Of a DNA stretch of 64,000 nucleotides, positions 46,401 through 56,515 are shown piece by piece (the first letter of the stretch is position 1; the number at the start of each line of letters is the position of its first letter). Origin of the DNA: Melitaea cinxia. Lineage: Eukaryota > Arthropoda > Insecta > Lepidoptera > Nymphalidae. Location of the stretch: contig NC_059414.1 of the NCBI RefSeq assembly GCF_905220565.1, positions 4,276,001 through 4,340,000 of the forward strand. Direction: 5' to 3'. Below the pieces are notes generated by a model that was given only the letters and a program-made list of their open reading frames with translations, searched no databases and was not told where the DNA came from. The translations under genes and the position numbers were made by a program.

Positions 46401-49180
46401 GGCTGGCTTTGTCGCACCGAAAACGCTGCTGCCCATCTTCGGTCCGTGTATTTCAAAGCCAGCAGTTGGATGGGTATCCCGCCATCGTTGGGCTTTTTAA
46501 GTTCCAAGGTGAGAGTGGAACTGTGTTATCCCTTAGTCGCCTCTTACGCCACCCACGGAAGTGAGGGGTTAATATCGATTATAATATAAAAAAGATTCAG
46601 ACTTTAGTAAAAACAAAGCAAATTTCTTTAAATTTTTCTAAAAATATTTATAATAGAAAACGACTTTACCTTAGCTTTGTTATTGTAACTAAAGCTTTTG
46701 TCGTCGTAGTAAGATAACAGATACCAAATTTATAACATAAATCATCTTGTTTTTGTAAACAAAAATCGCTATACAAAATTGGTTTAGGAGTTTGTACGTA
46801 ATGGTAGAAACTATAGCGATTTCTACTTTATAAACGTAATAAATAAAAATAAATTAATAACTAACGAAAACAAGGCTGATAATAGCAAAATTACAGCATG
46901 CCAAACTCATATATGGAAATAGTTTTTTTTTTTATATCACTAGGTCGGCAAATAAGCGTACGGCTCACCTGATGGTAAGCGATTACCGTAGCTTATAGAC
47001 GCCAACAACACCAGAGGCATCGCAAGCGCGTTGCCGACCCAATCCCCAATCCCCCAGGAGCTCTGGTCACCTTACTCACCAACAGGAACACAATACTGCT
47101 TGAAAACAGTATTATTTAGCTGTGATCTTCTGTAAGGTCGAGGTACTACCCCAGTCGGGCTGCTCCAGATTTTGAGCAGGAAATTCCTGCTGTGCCCTAC
47201 CTCAGTAATAGTGTAATGATAAGTCTTACCCGTCAGATCGATATGCCTTAGATCGACCAAATCTGTGATAAGTGGTGCTAACGCCCTTGCGTCCATTGTG
47301 TTAGAACCAGTCAGAGCTAGATGCGTTAAATTTCTAAAAGTAGCTGCTAACAGCTGGGCACCGGCAACTGACACCTGCACATCGTAAAAATTATTTTAAC
47401 TGACTTAAGTTTGATACTACCAAATTATTTTTTAATCTAAGTATATAAATTTAATGTATAGCTTTTTGATTAGTTTAGTCTATAACCTTTCCAAGTAAGA
47501 GAAGGCTCACTTCATTGCTTCACTGTGGCTAGGTGGTTATATTCCCTACTATGAGAAACGATTGATATCATATGTCTATGATGACTAGCGGGACCGAACA
47601 GCTTAATAGATATACTAGACCCAAGGACAGACACCCCAGCCGGAAATAAATATTTCAACAAAACAATATTCATCCCGACCGGGAACCTAACTCGAATCCG
47701 CCGATGTTTAGACGCCTACATGCACCACTACACCAAAGTGATTGTCTATATAACTTGTTGTATTAACATTGTAAATTCTGAAATTATTTCCATCAACCAA
47801 GTTCTATTGTTTGGCGACGGAATCGGATTGATTTTGAATAGAATTGAGAATTAATTGAATATGAATAGACATACTTTAGTTATGGTTAGTTACATGAGAT
47901 ACACATAATACATAACTAGTTATTTGTTACACACAAATAAATATTTATTTTTATTATCCTTAAACTAACGCTAGATTTCATTACACCTAACAAAGACTCA
48001 AACTTATAGACTTAAGCTTAAAATATAATAAATGAGAAAAAAATTATCGTAATTATTATTTACCGCACAAGTTTTCGACCGCCACTCTCTGACAGCACTG
48101 ACGCAGGGACCTGCTCGGGCGCCCGCACATCGAGCAGCTACTTCTAAAGGACCCGCAGCTCTCACTCTTCTCCAAGGCTCTGGCCTCGCAGTTAGCCTGG
48201 CTACGAATCTCGACCATCTTCTACAAACCCGTGACATTCGACATAAGTCTGACACCTAGAATTGTAACTGATGTTGAACTGATGATTGAATGTAATTTAT
48301 TTTAGAACAAAATAAATTATAAAGTTATATAGCATTTTTACCGTTTCGTGTTCTATCGCTAAAGTACACAATATGTCATTAAGTGATGACGCTGAATTCT
48401 CCTTGTAATTTTTTTTTAATCGATCCTAGAGTTTTTGATGTTATCAATTATAAACACATGAAAAATCAAATCATTCCAGTTTATAATATTGGTATAGACA
48501 AATTAACTTCTGTACAAACTATTCAATCGTTTATTAAAAGTCTACCGTATTTCAAAGAGAGGAGATATAATAATATTTTACCAAGTTCTTAAGACTGTTT
48601 ACATTCTCCCAATTAACAATGAGATTTACGAGTATATTATATCAAAATGTAATAACGATAAATATTGTACTAGCTCGGTATATTCAATTATTAGAAGTAA
48701 ATAATTTCAAATTATTTTTTTTACTGTAGTGCAATTCTTAAAAAATGAGATAGGGCCCGAGGTCTGAAAAATATGGGTAATGACATCATCCGAACAACTG
48801 ACGCGTGATAATGACCTTAAAAGTGAAGCTTTACAACTTTTGCTTTTTGCAGTTTATATGTTGTTTTTATGATGTTACCGTTATCAAGGAGTTTAACTCC
48901 AGATACATGTCCTAGCTGAGAGACACTTTATTTCATTAGCGTAGCATAAACTATTATATTATACCTCAAGATAAGACAATATCTTTAGCCACAAAGCATC
49001 TGACAATGTGTTGTCACGACGACGTCTCGGAGGACCGCAGTCAGCTAGCGTATGGTAGCCCTGGTCCAAGCTCAGCTCACTGAGGTCTGCAGCGAGGGAG
49101 AGTGTAGGCTCGGGAGGAGGAGGGGGACGTCTCCTGGCCCCTCCACAGACTCCTGGCCCTGAGCAACTCCCGCTCGACAT
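43196..49180 (-). CDS. Fbxl7: F-box/LRR protein 7 (FBXL7), seven coding exons, about 423 aa
   Basis: Substrate-recognition subunit of an SCF (Skp1-Cullin-F-box) ubiquitin ligase; in Drosophila the orthologue acts in Fat/Hippo signalling. Exons on the minus strand: 49180-48965, 48255-48064, 47374-47230, 45739-45554, 45209-45064, 44375-44202, 43408-43196. Every junction has GT/AG and the phases add up to one frame. The N-terminal 55 residues are proline/arginine-rich. The F-box begins at TLSDALWLKILSYLE and crosses into exon 2 (VSDLCRMSRVCRRW). Amphipathic LRRs follow (LKELSVSDC, LRYLSVAKC, LRYLNARGC, LKKLALRGC). The C-terminus CKRCVIEHTNPGF is diagnostic of FBXL7. It is shorter than the human protein (about 490), mostly between the F-box and the first LRRs. 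The start codon is the first ATG after a probable acceptor at 49194. Confidence 0.93.
43470..43740 (-). repeat. Dispersed repeat in FBXL7 intron 6
   Basis: Contains CACCCGATCACACTTTTCGT, ACATCTCCCTCTCAACTTCC and CCAGTGTGCTTTAGATTACA. It is the inverse of 49270-49440 on the other side of the gene and related to 19.65 kb. Non-coding. Confidence 0.55.
44202..44375 (-). CDS. Fbxl7: FBXL7 exon 6 (LRRs)
   Basis: 58 codons in phase 0. It encodes VSDSGISTLARRCYKLRYLN then ARGCGALGDDGVEAIGRGC and ends at AGLQ. The acceptor is ATTTCAG and the donor GTAAAT. Confidence 0.93.
44637..44835 (-). mobile_element. tRNA-derived SINE in FBXL7 intron 5
   Basis: On the minus strand, the head CGACGCGTTGGCGCAGCGGT (A box) and CGCGGGTTCGATTCTCACTC (B box) is followed by a body ending GAGTGTGAAGCGTTTATATT. 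Near-identical layout to 40.6 kb. Same orientation as the gene. Confidence 0.75.
45064..45209 (-). CDS. Fbxl7: FBXL7 exon 5 (LRRs)
   Basis: 146 bases, phase 1 to 0. It encodes DAGVRWIPSYCALKELSVSD and RYLSVAKCSQ, closely matching the FBXL7 LRR core. Confidence 0.93.
45554..45739 (-). CDS. Fbxl7: FBXL7 exon 4 (LRRs)
   Basis: 186 bases, phase 1 to 1. It encodes CPNVDWPEWAWLESRL, then IEYIDLTDCSAVTDAGL and LQYLYLRRCTLVT, two cysteine-type LRRs. The acceptor has a good pyrimidine tract (TTTTTCTTTAG). Confidence 0.92.
46265..46560 (-). mobile_element. Non-LTR retrotransposon 3' end (RTE-like family), intronic
   Basis: The inverse of the 19.1-kb type: an ATCATCATCATCATTTCAGC tail first, then GCAGTCCACTGCTGGACATA, ending near CTCTTACGCCACCCACGGAA. 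Truncated at the 5' end. Confidence 0.7.
46925..47212 (+). repeat. MITE-like repeat in FBXL7 intron 3
   Basis: It starts TAGGTCGGCAAATAAGCGTA, then GGCTCACCTGATGGTAAGCG, and ends TCCTGCTGTGCCCTACCTCA. This is the best-preserved left-end copy of the family in the window. It ends only about 18 bases from the exon 3 donor. Confidence 0.6.
47230..47374 (-). CDS. Fbxl7: FBXL7 exon 3 (LRRs)
   Basis: 145 bases, phase 0 to 1. It encodes NLTHLALTG and LRHIDLTG, two leucine-rich repeat strands. The acceptor is TGTGCAG and the donor GTAAGA. Confidence 0.88.
47475..47750 (-). repeat. SINE/LINE remnant in FBXL7 intron 2
   Basis: Diverged order AAGTAGAGAAGGCTCACTT-like, then GGTGGTTATATTCCCTACTA and GACACCCCAGCCGGAAATAA, matching the 18.0-kb element. 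Heavily mutated. Confidence 0.5.
48064..48255 (-). CDS. Fbxl7: FBXL7 exon 2 (second half of F-box)
   Basis: 64 codons in phase 0. It completes the F-box (RVCRRWSRFVA) and continues through an Ala/Arg-rich stretch (AARCAGARAGPCVSAV) that differs most from vertebrate FBXL7. Acceptor is ATTCTAG and donor GTAAAT. Confidence 0.85.
48426..48706 (+). pseudogene. Possible decayed coding fragment in FBXL7 intron 1
   Basis: An AT-rich plus-strand frame reads about 58 residues (from DPRVFDVINYKHMKNQIIPV) to a TAA at 48591. A second frame resumes at once (KTVYILPINNEIYEYIISKC) for 38 residues to another TAA near 48706. Both pieces have non-repetitive protein-like composition, which suggests one old coding region broken by a frameshift. 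Family not recognised. Chance cannot be excluded in AT-rich DNA. Confidence 0.25.
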
Positions 49181-49193
49181 TGTGCAGGAATCC
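48965..49193 (-). CDS. Fbxl7: FBXL7 exon with start codon
   Basis: A TTGTTACAG acceptor at 49194-49202 gives about 13 untranslated bases before ATG at 49178-49180. It encodes 72 residues: a Gly/Ser/Pro/Arg-rich leader, an acidic LSELSLD stretch, and the first half of the F-box. The donor after 48965 is GTATAA. Markedly more GC-rich than its surroundings. Confidence 0.88.
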
Positions 49194-49269
49194 TGTAACA
49201 ATTGAAGCCAAAATTTTGACACAGTATCATTAAAATAATTATAAATAATTCTGTCTCTAGTCGTGGTTT

Positions 49270-49440
49270 AAGCGCTGGGGTTACGTTATGTAACGAAAAG
49301 TGTGATCGGGTGAGGCGAACGGAGCAAGAGAAAGAACACACATTTTCTTTCTCATAGCCAGTTAAGTTTTGTATATCTAAGACAGTGCAGGCCTATTGTG
49401 CACAAGTTTTACTTCAGTCGTGTGGTCTAAAGCACGCTCG
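49270..49440 (+). repeat. Dispersed repeat just upstream of the FBXL7 start exon
   Basis: ACGAAAAGTGTGATCGGGTG and GTCGTGTGGTCTAAAGCACG are the inverse of blocks in 43470-43740. Confidence 0.55.
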
Positions 49441-51690
49441 TTTCTCCAGCTCCAATGAGCTACGATATATAATTACACAAAGCATAAAATATTTCTACGA
49501 TATAAATATAACCTTAAATTACATTTATCATCAGAAGCAATCGCGGCTTTTAGTGGGTAAAATAATAGTATCAAAAAATGGCAATTAAGTTAGAATATAA
49601 AACAAATAATAAATGACCTGCGTCGTTTGAGAACGTATAAAAACAAAAGTGGGATAAGAGATCTCGATTAGATTTCAAAGTTCTAATTGACGCTGTATTA
49701 GTGATGACATTAACAAACTTCCAAAGAACAACGAAGACGGTAAAAGTCACGTATTTTGATAGTAGTGGTAGAATTTAAGAACAATTACTACATTTTATTG
49801 ACTTTACGAATACGAACGACGAGAACCTTTATATGAACACAAAGATATAGGTACTACTATAATACTATATACTTTTTGTGGACTTCTTTGTTCTTTGACA
49901 ATGATTTTGAATTTTGAACCCTCGACACAGAATTTGAAATTACCTAAAATATAGTATTATGATACAATAAACTAACTAATCTTTCGCCTCGTTAAACGTA
50001 ATAATCAAAACATACTATGCATAAAGTATGAGTTCGAAAGTACATGCAGAGAGAATAAAAGTTTTTCATAAAAGAAGGAAAATTAGGTTTCTATTTTTTT
50101 TTTTGTATTGTTCGGAAATTTGTATACAAGGCATTATTTGAGTTCAAATTTTAAAAAGGCAATATCGGAGAAAGATCTATGTACATATCAGCTTTAAATA
50201 AGATGCGACAATATTACATTATATTCGTAATCATACATAAACAATGAACTTCGCGGTTTATCCACTTTTAGTTTATCACAACAAACAAAAGTAAAAAAAA
50301 AAAAACAAAAATAAACTTCACATAACCATGTGAACATTTTTGAACATTAATAAAAAAACGAAACCTTTTACTCAATATTTATAGAGCTGTCAAATTATTT
50401 CATTTAACGATTTATAAGACAATTTAATTATTAAAATTGGTCTTGAAATATAATCCTGTATAATTACGAAGTACGTTTATAGAATAGTTTCAACATACGG
50501 TGACCTTATTGCGCAATTAAGATGGTATGTCTTTACAATGGGCTCATAAATCAATCGAAAATGTCATTTGTAAGTAACATTAATTTAATGCTTTAAACGA
50601 GAATAAGCTTTGTCCGTTGTCACTTATGATATGTAATGAAATTATTAATCATGCTTCAAATAAACGTAAATACGGGGAATCACTTAATTTAAATATTATT
50701 TCTAAAATACTTAATCTAATTTGTGTTATTATCGACTTTTATTTTATTGTATTATTAAATTTTTTGTAGTTTATGAAACTTTTTATTTTTTATTTAGTGT
50801 TGTACTTGAAAAATATAAAGAATATATTAAAAATAGTCTCTGAAACAATAGACTTCATGAAATGACTCACTGCACCAATATAAACCCGTGTTGTTTTCGT
50901 TATAAAGTAATGAAAATGTTATGTGTTCGTTTATTACGACTCCAACTAAAAAAAAAAAAATCACAAAACTTTAAACTAGTTTACTTATTAAGACTTTGTG
51001 ACTATCTCATAAAAGGTTATTTATTCTGAGAATAACGGGAAGTTGATGTGAATATTTCCAGTGCTATCATTTTGAACAAAAAATGCTAATCTATAAAAAA
51101 TATTTTTTTTTTCAATTCACATTCTACCAAACCGTTAATTAAAACATGAATATTTTTACAATATTTTACAATATTATTAAATTGTAACACGTCAAAGTAC
51201 TTATTTAAAATATTTGTCAAAACACTGTTACCATTCGAAACACGAACACTTTTGGGCAAAATAAAAATGATAATCAGAAAGAAGAAAGGAATTAGGTTGA
51301 AATCTTTTTTAACCTAATAAGTTACTGCTCCAATAAAACAACACGATAAAATTATTTATTAAATAAGTTAACGATATTTTTACGATTTTTAACATTGCGT
51401 GGGAGGATTTGGTTTTTTTTTATTATATCTGTTACGAATTCTAAATTAGCAATTAAATACCCGTATAATGACCGAAATAAAATAGAGTATTAATTCGTTA
51501 TTCCAATCCTACGTGTCGGCTAAATAATTAGCTGCATACCAACACCTAAATGCAATAAACGGGTTTCTATTCAACGGAAGTGTCACTTAAATCTACATAA
51601 TACAAACTGCTACATACTTATAAGAGTGGCCACAACACTAATGCTTTTACTTATGATAAAAATACGTTAATTTGTAGCTCGAACTGCACG
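49441..51690. other. AT-rich DNA upstream of the FBXL7 start exon
   Basis: No gene recognised. It is expected to be part of the 5' intron of FBXL7 if, as the acceptor at 49194 suggests, a non-coding first exon lies further upstream. Confidence 0.35.
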
Positions 51691-51694
51691 TTCG

Positions 51695-52045
51695 GCCGTA
51701 TGTATACGCTTCACCCTGTAATATCCCACTACTGGGCCTCTTTTTCCATGTAGGAGAAGGATCAGAGCTTAATCGACCACACTACTCGAATGCGGGTTGG
51801 CGGATATATTCCCTACTATGAGTAACGATCGCTATGAGGTGTACATGATAACAACCGGGGCCGATGGCTTAACGATCAAGGCACGGTGGGGAGACCCACA
51901 AGGACTGCACAAACACCCAGACCACGGCAAACACCTATATGGCCAATACAAATGTTTGTCATGTGCGGGGATCGTACCCGCCACCGCCAGCGCTACAAGT
52001 ACAATCCGTGGCTATGACCGTTGCGACAATGCGGCGTCGTATAGT
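51695..52045 (-). mobile_element. SINE-like element, tRNA-related head
   Basis: The tail CGCTTCACCCTGTAATATCC, then GAGTAACGATCGCTATGAGG and GGGGAGACCCACAAGGACTG, then GTTTGTCATGTGCGGGGATC and a tRNA-like head near 52000-52045. Inverse of the 20.4-kb copy and longer. The 85-residue plus frame is incidental. Confidence 0.65.
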
Positions 52046-52400
52046 TCCGTATGATTGTTTAATTTAGACTTATCTATATATAGCAACTTACATTTTAATA
52101 ACCTTGCTGCTATCAGTATAACAGTCTGTCGATATTCTACTACAAAAAAAAGGAGAATTATATACGTATCAGAAATTCTTCGAAGATTTTGGCTACAACG
52201 AACTCATTCCCTTTATTTCATACTAACTAATATAACATAAAATAATATGTTACTCAAATTATTTTAACCACGTTAGTCGCTTATCTTTTTTACATACCAA
52301 AAAATTGTCTTTATTAATTTACTCATCGCTTCCACAAGGAATATTTATAATATATTATATGTAATTAATCGTACATATTCAACTACAAATAAAATAAGCT
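52046..52400. other. AT-rich DNA
   Basis: Nothing recognised. Confidence 0.35.
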
Positions 52401-52404
52401 ACCT

Positions 52405-52975
52405 ATTTTTCGCGGGGAAATGTTTTTACGCACCAGTGTGGGACTCTTGGCCAACCCAGACTACCCACTAAAACCAAGCGGTGCCCTCATCGCCATGGCG
52501 GGGCTCTACGGGATCGCTTTTGCATGCTACCGCGATGCCCCAACGGTTGACCCGCCATGTGCGGGCCGCCTTAGTCCATAGAGCGCCCACGGGCACTATG
52601 AGCGCTCTATCACCCCGGCGGTGAGTGGAAGGAATAGTGGTGCCCTTCTCCCACTCTGTTGCGGAGGATGAAGGAGCGTATAACGGCGTCTCCTTCCCCC
52701 TGGTCTTCTCCTGCGGAGCGGGTTGGCGTGAGCGTCAGCATCGCACTGTCGCTCCGCAGCTGCCATGACCTCCTCGCAGAAGGAGGTTACGGCCGACCAG
52801 CACCTCTCGCCACCGAGCATGCTGCGGACCACGCTCAGCAGAGACAGATATTCGTCTATTACGGCCACCAGGGCGCAGCGCCAAGCGACACAGTCCTCAA
52901 GAGTCGCGCCGTATCACTTGGCCCACCACACGCGTGACAGGTAGGGGTGGCCTCCCTACCCGCGATCTGATGCAA
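52405..52975 (-). mobile_element. R1-clade LINE, 5'-truncated 3' end
   Basis: A sharply bounded GC-rich block in AT-rich DNA. On the minus strand it encodes VWWAK, a stop, then YGATLEDCVAWRCAL, SLLSVVRSMLGGERCWSAV and SFCEEVMAAAER. This is the C-terminal pattern of R1/SART/TRAS-type LINE proteins (a C-x-W region, then LS..VVR.ML...W..V.SFCEEVM..KE..ER). About 300 bases of GC-rich 3' region follow. One in-frame stop near 52905 and the 5' truncation make it a dead copy. The opposite-strand 92-residue frame is a shadow. Confidence 0.7.
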
Positions 52976-54695
52976 TTACTTACCGAAGCATAAATATAAA
53001 AATTATACAGGTAACATAAGCTACCCACAATTTCTCTTCACTAGAAACTATAGCAAAGTTATGCTTTTTTATCGAGTAAAGTTAGGTGTGACGGCTAATT
53101 AAGACCAATTAATAATTGCCTTTCACTAACGATTGTGAGTTCTAGTCTTTCTCGTTCTTTATATTGGATTTTTTTTTATTTGGCACAATATATAAAACAG
53201 TCATTCAACTTGTAGGTTTCATTATAAATATCTCTTGCAAATTCCTGCTCCACCCGTTTCAGTGTATTTTAAATTTCTATTAGAAAACGTTTTATTGGTG
53301 ACATTTCAAATTTAGATTACGTAATACATATGAAAGTAGACTCATTCAAATTTATCAACAAAATCAACATTCCCCTATAATTGGCAAATTCCTCTAAACA
53401 TAGTCAGAGAAAGTATGACTGACAAACAAGTTTGGAACAATTCTGTCAAGACTAAGAAAATGAGAAATTCCTTATGACATATGTGTAAGATTATCCAGGC
53501 AATAAATATTGTTTTCTGTAATGTAAGCCAATTTTACAAATTTTAATAAAGTTTTTGAAAAATGGTAAACAAAACAAAACAGAATAAAAAGGCGCTTGTC
53601 ACATAATTAATCTCTCAAATAATAACATTATTTTAAGAAAAAAAATCGATAGCCCAATTAAAAATATAGCTATTCATTAAATCCATAAATGTACTACTAA
53701 CAGTACTTGGACTACAATGCATAAAATATTTTTAAATGTACAATAGAAATTTTCTGTTTAAAAACTCTTGTAGTGGTTTAATTGTTACTGATGATATCGT
53801 TAAAGTCAATTTGTTTGTATGGAACAAATGTATTACAACAGCGTTTTTAGTCAACAAAACAATGTAAAAAAGAAACAAAGACAGAACATGATGTTTCAAG
53901 CGCGGTACCTTTACAAAGATTTCTAGATAACGAAATTATTTAAAACTTTCAAACTACATCATTCATCGCCTACAATCCTGTCTTCGCTATGATTATAAAC
54001 AATTTATTGCAGTCAAGTGTTCGACGACATCGAGATTGATGTCGATAACGGCGATAAAAAATACAACAAAGTAAGAAGAATTTATTCAAAAATGTGTCTT
54101 ATTTTTAGTGTGATAAGATTCGTAGGTATGATACATCCTGTGTACTAAAACGCCGTCTCTTTCCCTTTAGCCCGCCGACACCCACCTACACTCGGAATTC
54201 GCAATTTATGCTATTCGATTCTGTAACCACAACGTCTTCGCGGCAATCGATGTTAAGATATTGTGTACCGATTGTTTTCGATTTGCGATCGACCAAGAAT
54301 GGTTTCTATTCGGTAAATTTACGATCAACTTGAGCTATTTTTAGATTTAGTTTTATTATTGTGATATCATTTATCAAGATAAATTTATTTCACAAGTATT
54401 TTATCAATAGTTACTGGGTAAACAATATAAGTGGTTTCTGAGAATGTTTAAGTCAACTCACGATACGCGACTCGATTGGAGTTTACCTACTTCTTAAGAA
54501 CTTGACATTTAAAAATTAAAATGTTGTATTAAATGAATCAAATTATAATTAATTAATCGGCACAAAAACTGCAAAAAGCTTTGTCAAGCGGCTCTTTCGA
54601 TACTGTCGCGCGAAAGACGTTTCATATAATTTCAATCCCCATACTTTTTTCATACTTAGCTTTATATCGATTATTTAAAAATAAACTCCAAAAAC
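52976..54695. other. AT-rich DNA
   Basis: No gene recognised. A somewhat GC-richer patch at 54140-54300 could be regulatory but has no clear motif. Confidence 0.35.
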
Positions 54696-54696
54696 T

Positions 54697-54932
54697 TGTC
54701 TTAAGACAATTCTTCTTCTTCTTAGTCGCACACTCTTGAGTGGTCGTGACTACGCTGACGAGGTGCATAGTGGGGTGTTTGGTGGGTCGATAATATTTTC
54801 GAGGGTAGCTCTCCTGGCGATGTGCTTCCATTTCCCGCTGTTGGAGGCGTCGCGAGTACACTAGACCATGGTGGACTCAGTAGCCCTTGTGATGACGTCT
54901 ATCCAGCGGGCTAGCGTCTTAAGACAATTCGT
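54697..54932 (-). mobile_element. 5'-truncated LINE insertion with target-site duplication
   Basis: GTCTTAAGACAATTC occurs at both edges (about 54698-54712 and 54917-54931), a 15-bp target duplication. Between them is a GC-richer piece with an AAGAAG tail on its 3' (left) side. The minus strand reads RWIDVITRATESTMV, a stop, then NSGKWKHIARRATLE, resembling an RTE-type C-terminus. This is a young target-primed insertion of about 205 bp. Confidence 0.75.
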
Positions 54933-55740
54933 AGTACAAATTCGATGGAGAGATATTGTTGTTATACAAAATTAAAAATTATATTAACATACAGGTTACA
55001 ACTGTTACCCTAGCGTTTTTACCGTTAGCAAACATTCTTCTCGACCGTATTATAATAATTGATTGTCTTCAATTATATCGATCGGCGATTATTCGATATG
55101 AGTTAAATTACAGTGCTTAATGATATGCTTCAAGACGATGGGGCGCTAACATTTGTGAACCCACGCGCGTCCTCGGTCTGAATGATTATTATTTACTTAA
55201 ATTGAATTAGTGTTATTACACTTCCCTATATATTTATAGACAATAGAGTATTCTATTTTGTATATAAAGTTTATTAAATTAAGTTTAAAATTATTTTCAC
55301 TTTTTTTATATCAAGAAATATGAATCCTTCTCTTACATGGAGAAAAGGGCACATGACAAGCAGTGTGATGTTTTTATTTACAAGTCATATACATCCACGG
55401 GCTTATGAACCCATGTCCTTTTTTACTCTAAATACATGCAAATTTTTATTTTTATTTTTTTCTATTTCAAGGTAGGCATTACTCAGCAACATCGCTGTTC
55501 AAGTCAGACTATGTTTGTTTTTAATGTCTCCAAAAGAGACGTGAGTCCACCGACCGGTTCTTAATCTAATTTATGGTGCAACTTTTTTTTTTTGTATTAT
55601 TATTATTTCCTTATAATACTATACTTATATCTAGCTAAATCTTACATTATTTACATGCGTAATAATCGTTTTCTTAGAAATATATTTTTTAATATTGTCT
55701 ATATTACTACCAACTTACTCATCCCAAGCAAAGCAACCTA
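54933..55740. other. AT-rich DNA
   Basis: A short SINE/LINE-tail-like block (CTTACATGGAGAAAAGGGCA) lies near 55332. Otherwise nothing recognised. Confidence 0.4.
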
Positions 55741-55744
55741 TTTG

Positions 55745-56515
55745 AATTTTATTTTGACATCTCGAGAATACTCTCAACGACGGCGGTGTCTCTATTATGA
55801 ATCGCCATCTTGAGACTATGCTCGAGGATGTCTTTTTCCGTAGCCTCCGCCGCCCTCCCGACGAAACGACAGATCGCGTCATCTCTGTAGTCGGTGTAGT
55901 AGACACAGGCCTTGGTGTGTCTAGTCACCGCGACTATCGCGTGCGAAACGCTGTCATGTATTCGCAGCCTCCCACTCCTCGTCTGGATGACGATGACACC
56001 AGACGGCAAATTAAGTCGTCCTTCGGTTTTTGCGCAAGCGCCTCGATCTTAGAGCGCTTTATGCTTGTGTTTTGCGTGCTACCTGTCATCAGCAGGGCAA
56101 GCCCCGGCGAGACCACCAGACGATCCTGACTTTCGGAGTGACAAAAACTCATTCCGACTCTCTCCGCTTCGCTGTCCATAAACAGAGCCACGCATCTGGT
56201 CTTTATTCCCACTTCACCACTTCCTTTCCATTCTTTGAACAAGGCCACTGGTGTTTTGCTGTGAGTAGGTTGCGGAGGTACGTTTTTATTGGCTCTCTTC
56301 TGGAACAAACTCTGCAGAGAAGACGGTGTGGTCTGTGTTATTTGGCCCCGCAGCGTTTGGGTATTCAGGGGCTGAGAAGCAGTTGCCCCAGGCTGGTAAA
56401 CGGTATATGGGACATGGACCTGAACGTGTGTCGGTGTCTGTGTAATTGTGTTTGTGTTGGTAGTTGTTGTGACGGTACTGGCACTATGTGGTATGAATGC
56501 AGCCTGTGGTAGTAG
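55745..56515 (-). pseudogene. Coding-like region of unknown family fused to the LINE 3' end
   Basis: On the minus strand, from about 56507, the frame reads a Thr/Pro/Gln-rich segment (residues like TQTPTHVQVHVPYTVYQPGA), then a more globular segment (EVGIKTRCVALFMDSEAERV, SFCHSESQDRLVVSPGLALL). A one-base slip near 56024-56030 moves it to the neighbouring frame (GRLNLPSGVIVIQTRSGRLR, ACVYYTDYRDDAICRFVG), which ends MSK at TAA (about 55746-55748). About 250 residues in all. GC content and codon use match the adjoining LINE rather than the AT-rich flank. It is not part of any standard LINE ORF. It could be a captured host exon, a 3' transduction, or an extra element-specific domain. Confidence 0.45.

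Larger units (their letters stand above)
45740..47229 (-). other. FBXL7 intron 3, repeat-filled
   Basis: The longest intron inside the coding region (about 1.49 kb). It holds an inverted LINE 3' end (46265-46560) and a MITE-like repeat (46925-47212). The 152-residue plus-strand frame at 46042-46500 is chance plus LINE, and its His-run is the ATGATG tail. Confidence 0.8.

Noticed and set aside
46042..46500. 152-residue plus-strand frame with a His run
   Set aside because: Its second half is an inverted LINE 3' end and the His run is the ATGATG-type tail; the first half is AT-rich intron DNA of FBXL7.
52659..52937. 92-residue plus-strand frame
   Set aside because: Shadow of the minus-strand R1-type C-terminus.
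54622..54861. 79-residue minus frame
   Set aside because: It straddles AT-rich flank and the small LINE insertion; the protein-like part belongs to the LINE in another frame.
55797..56512. Plus-strand frames of 110 and 160 residues
   Set aside because: Antisense to the minus-strand coding-like region, with no protein signature of their own.
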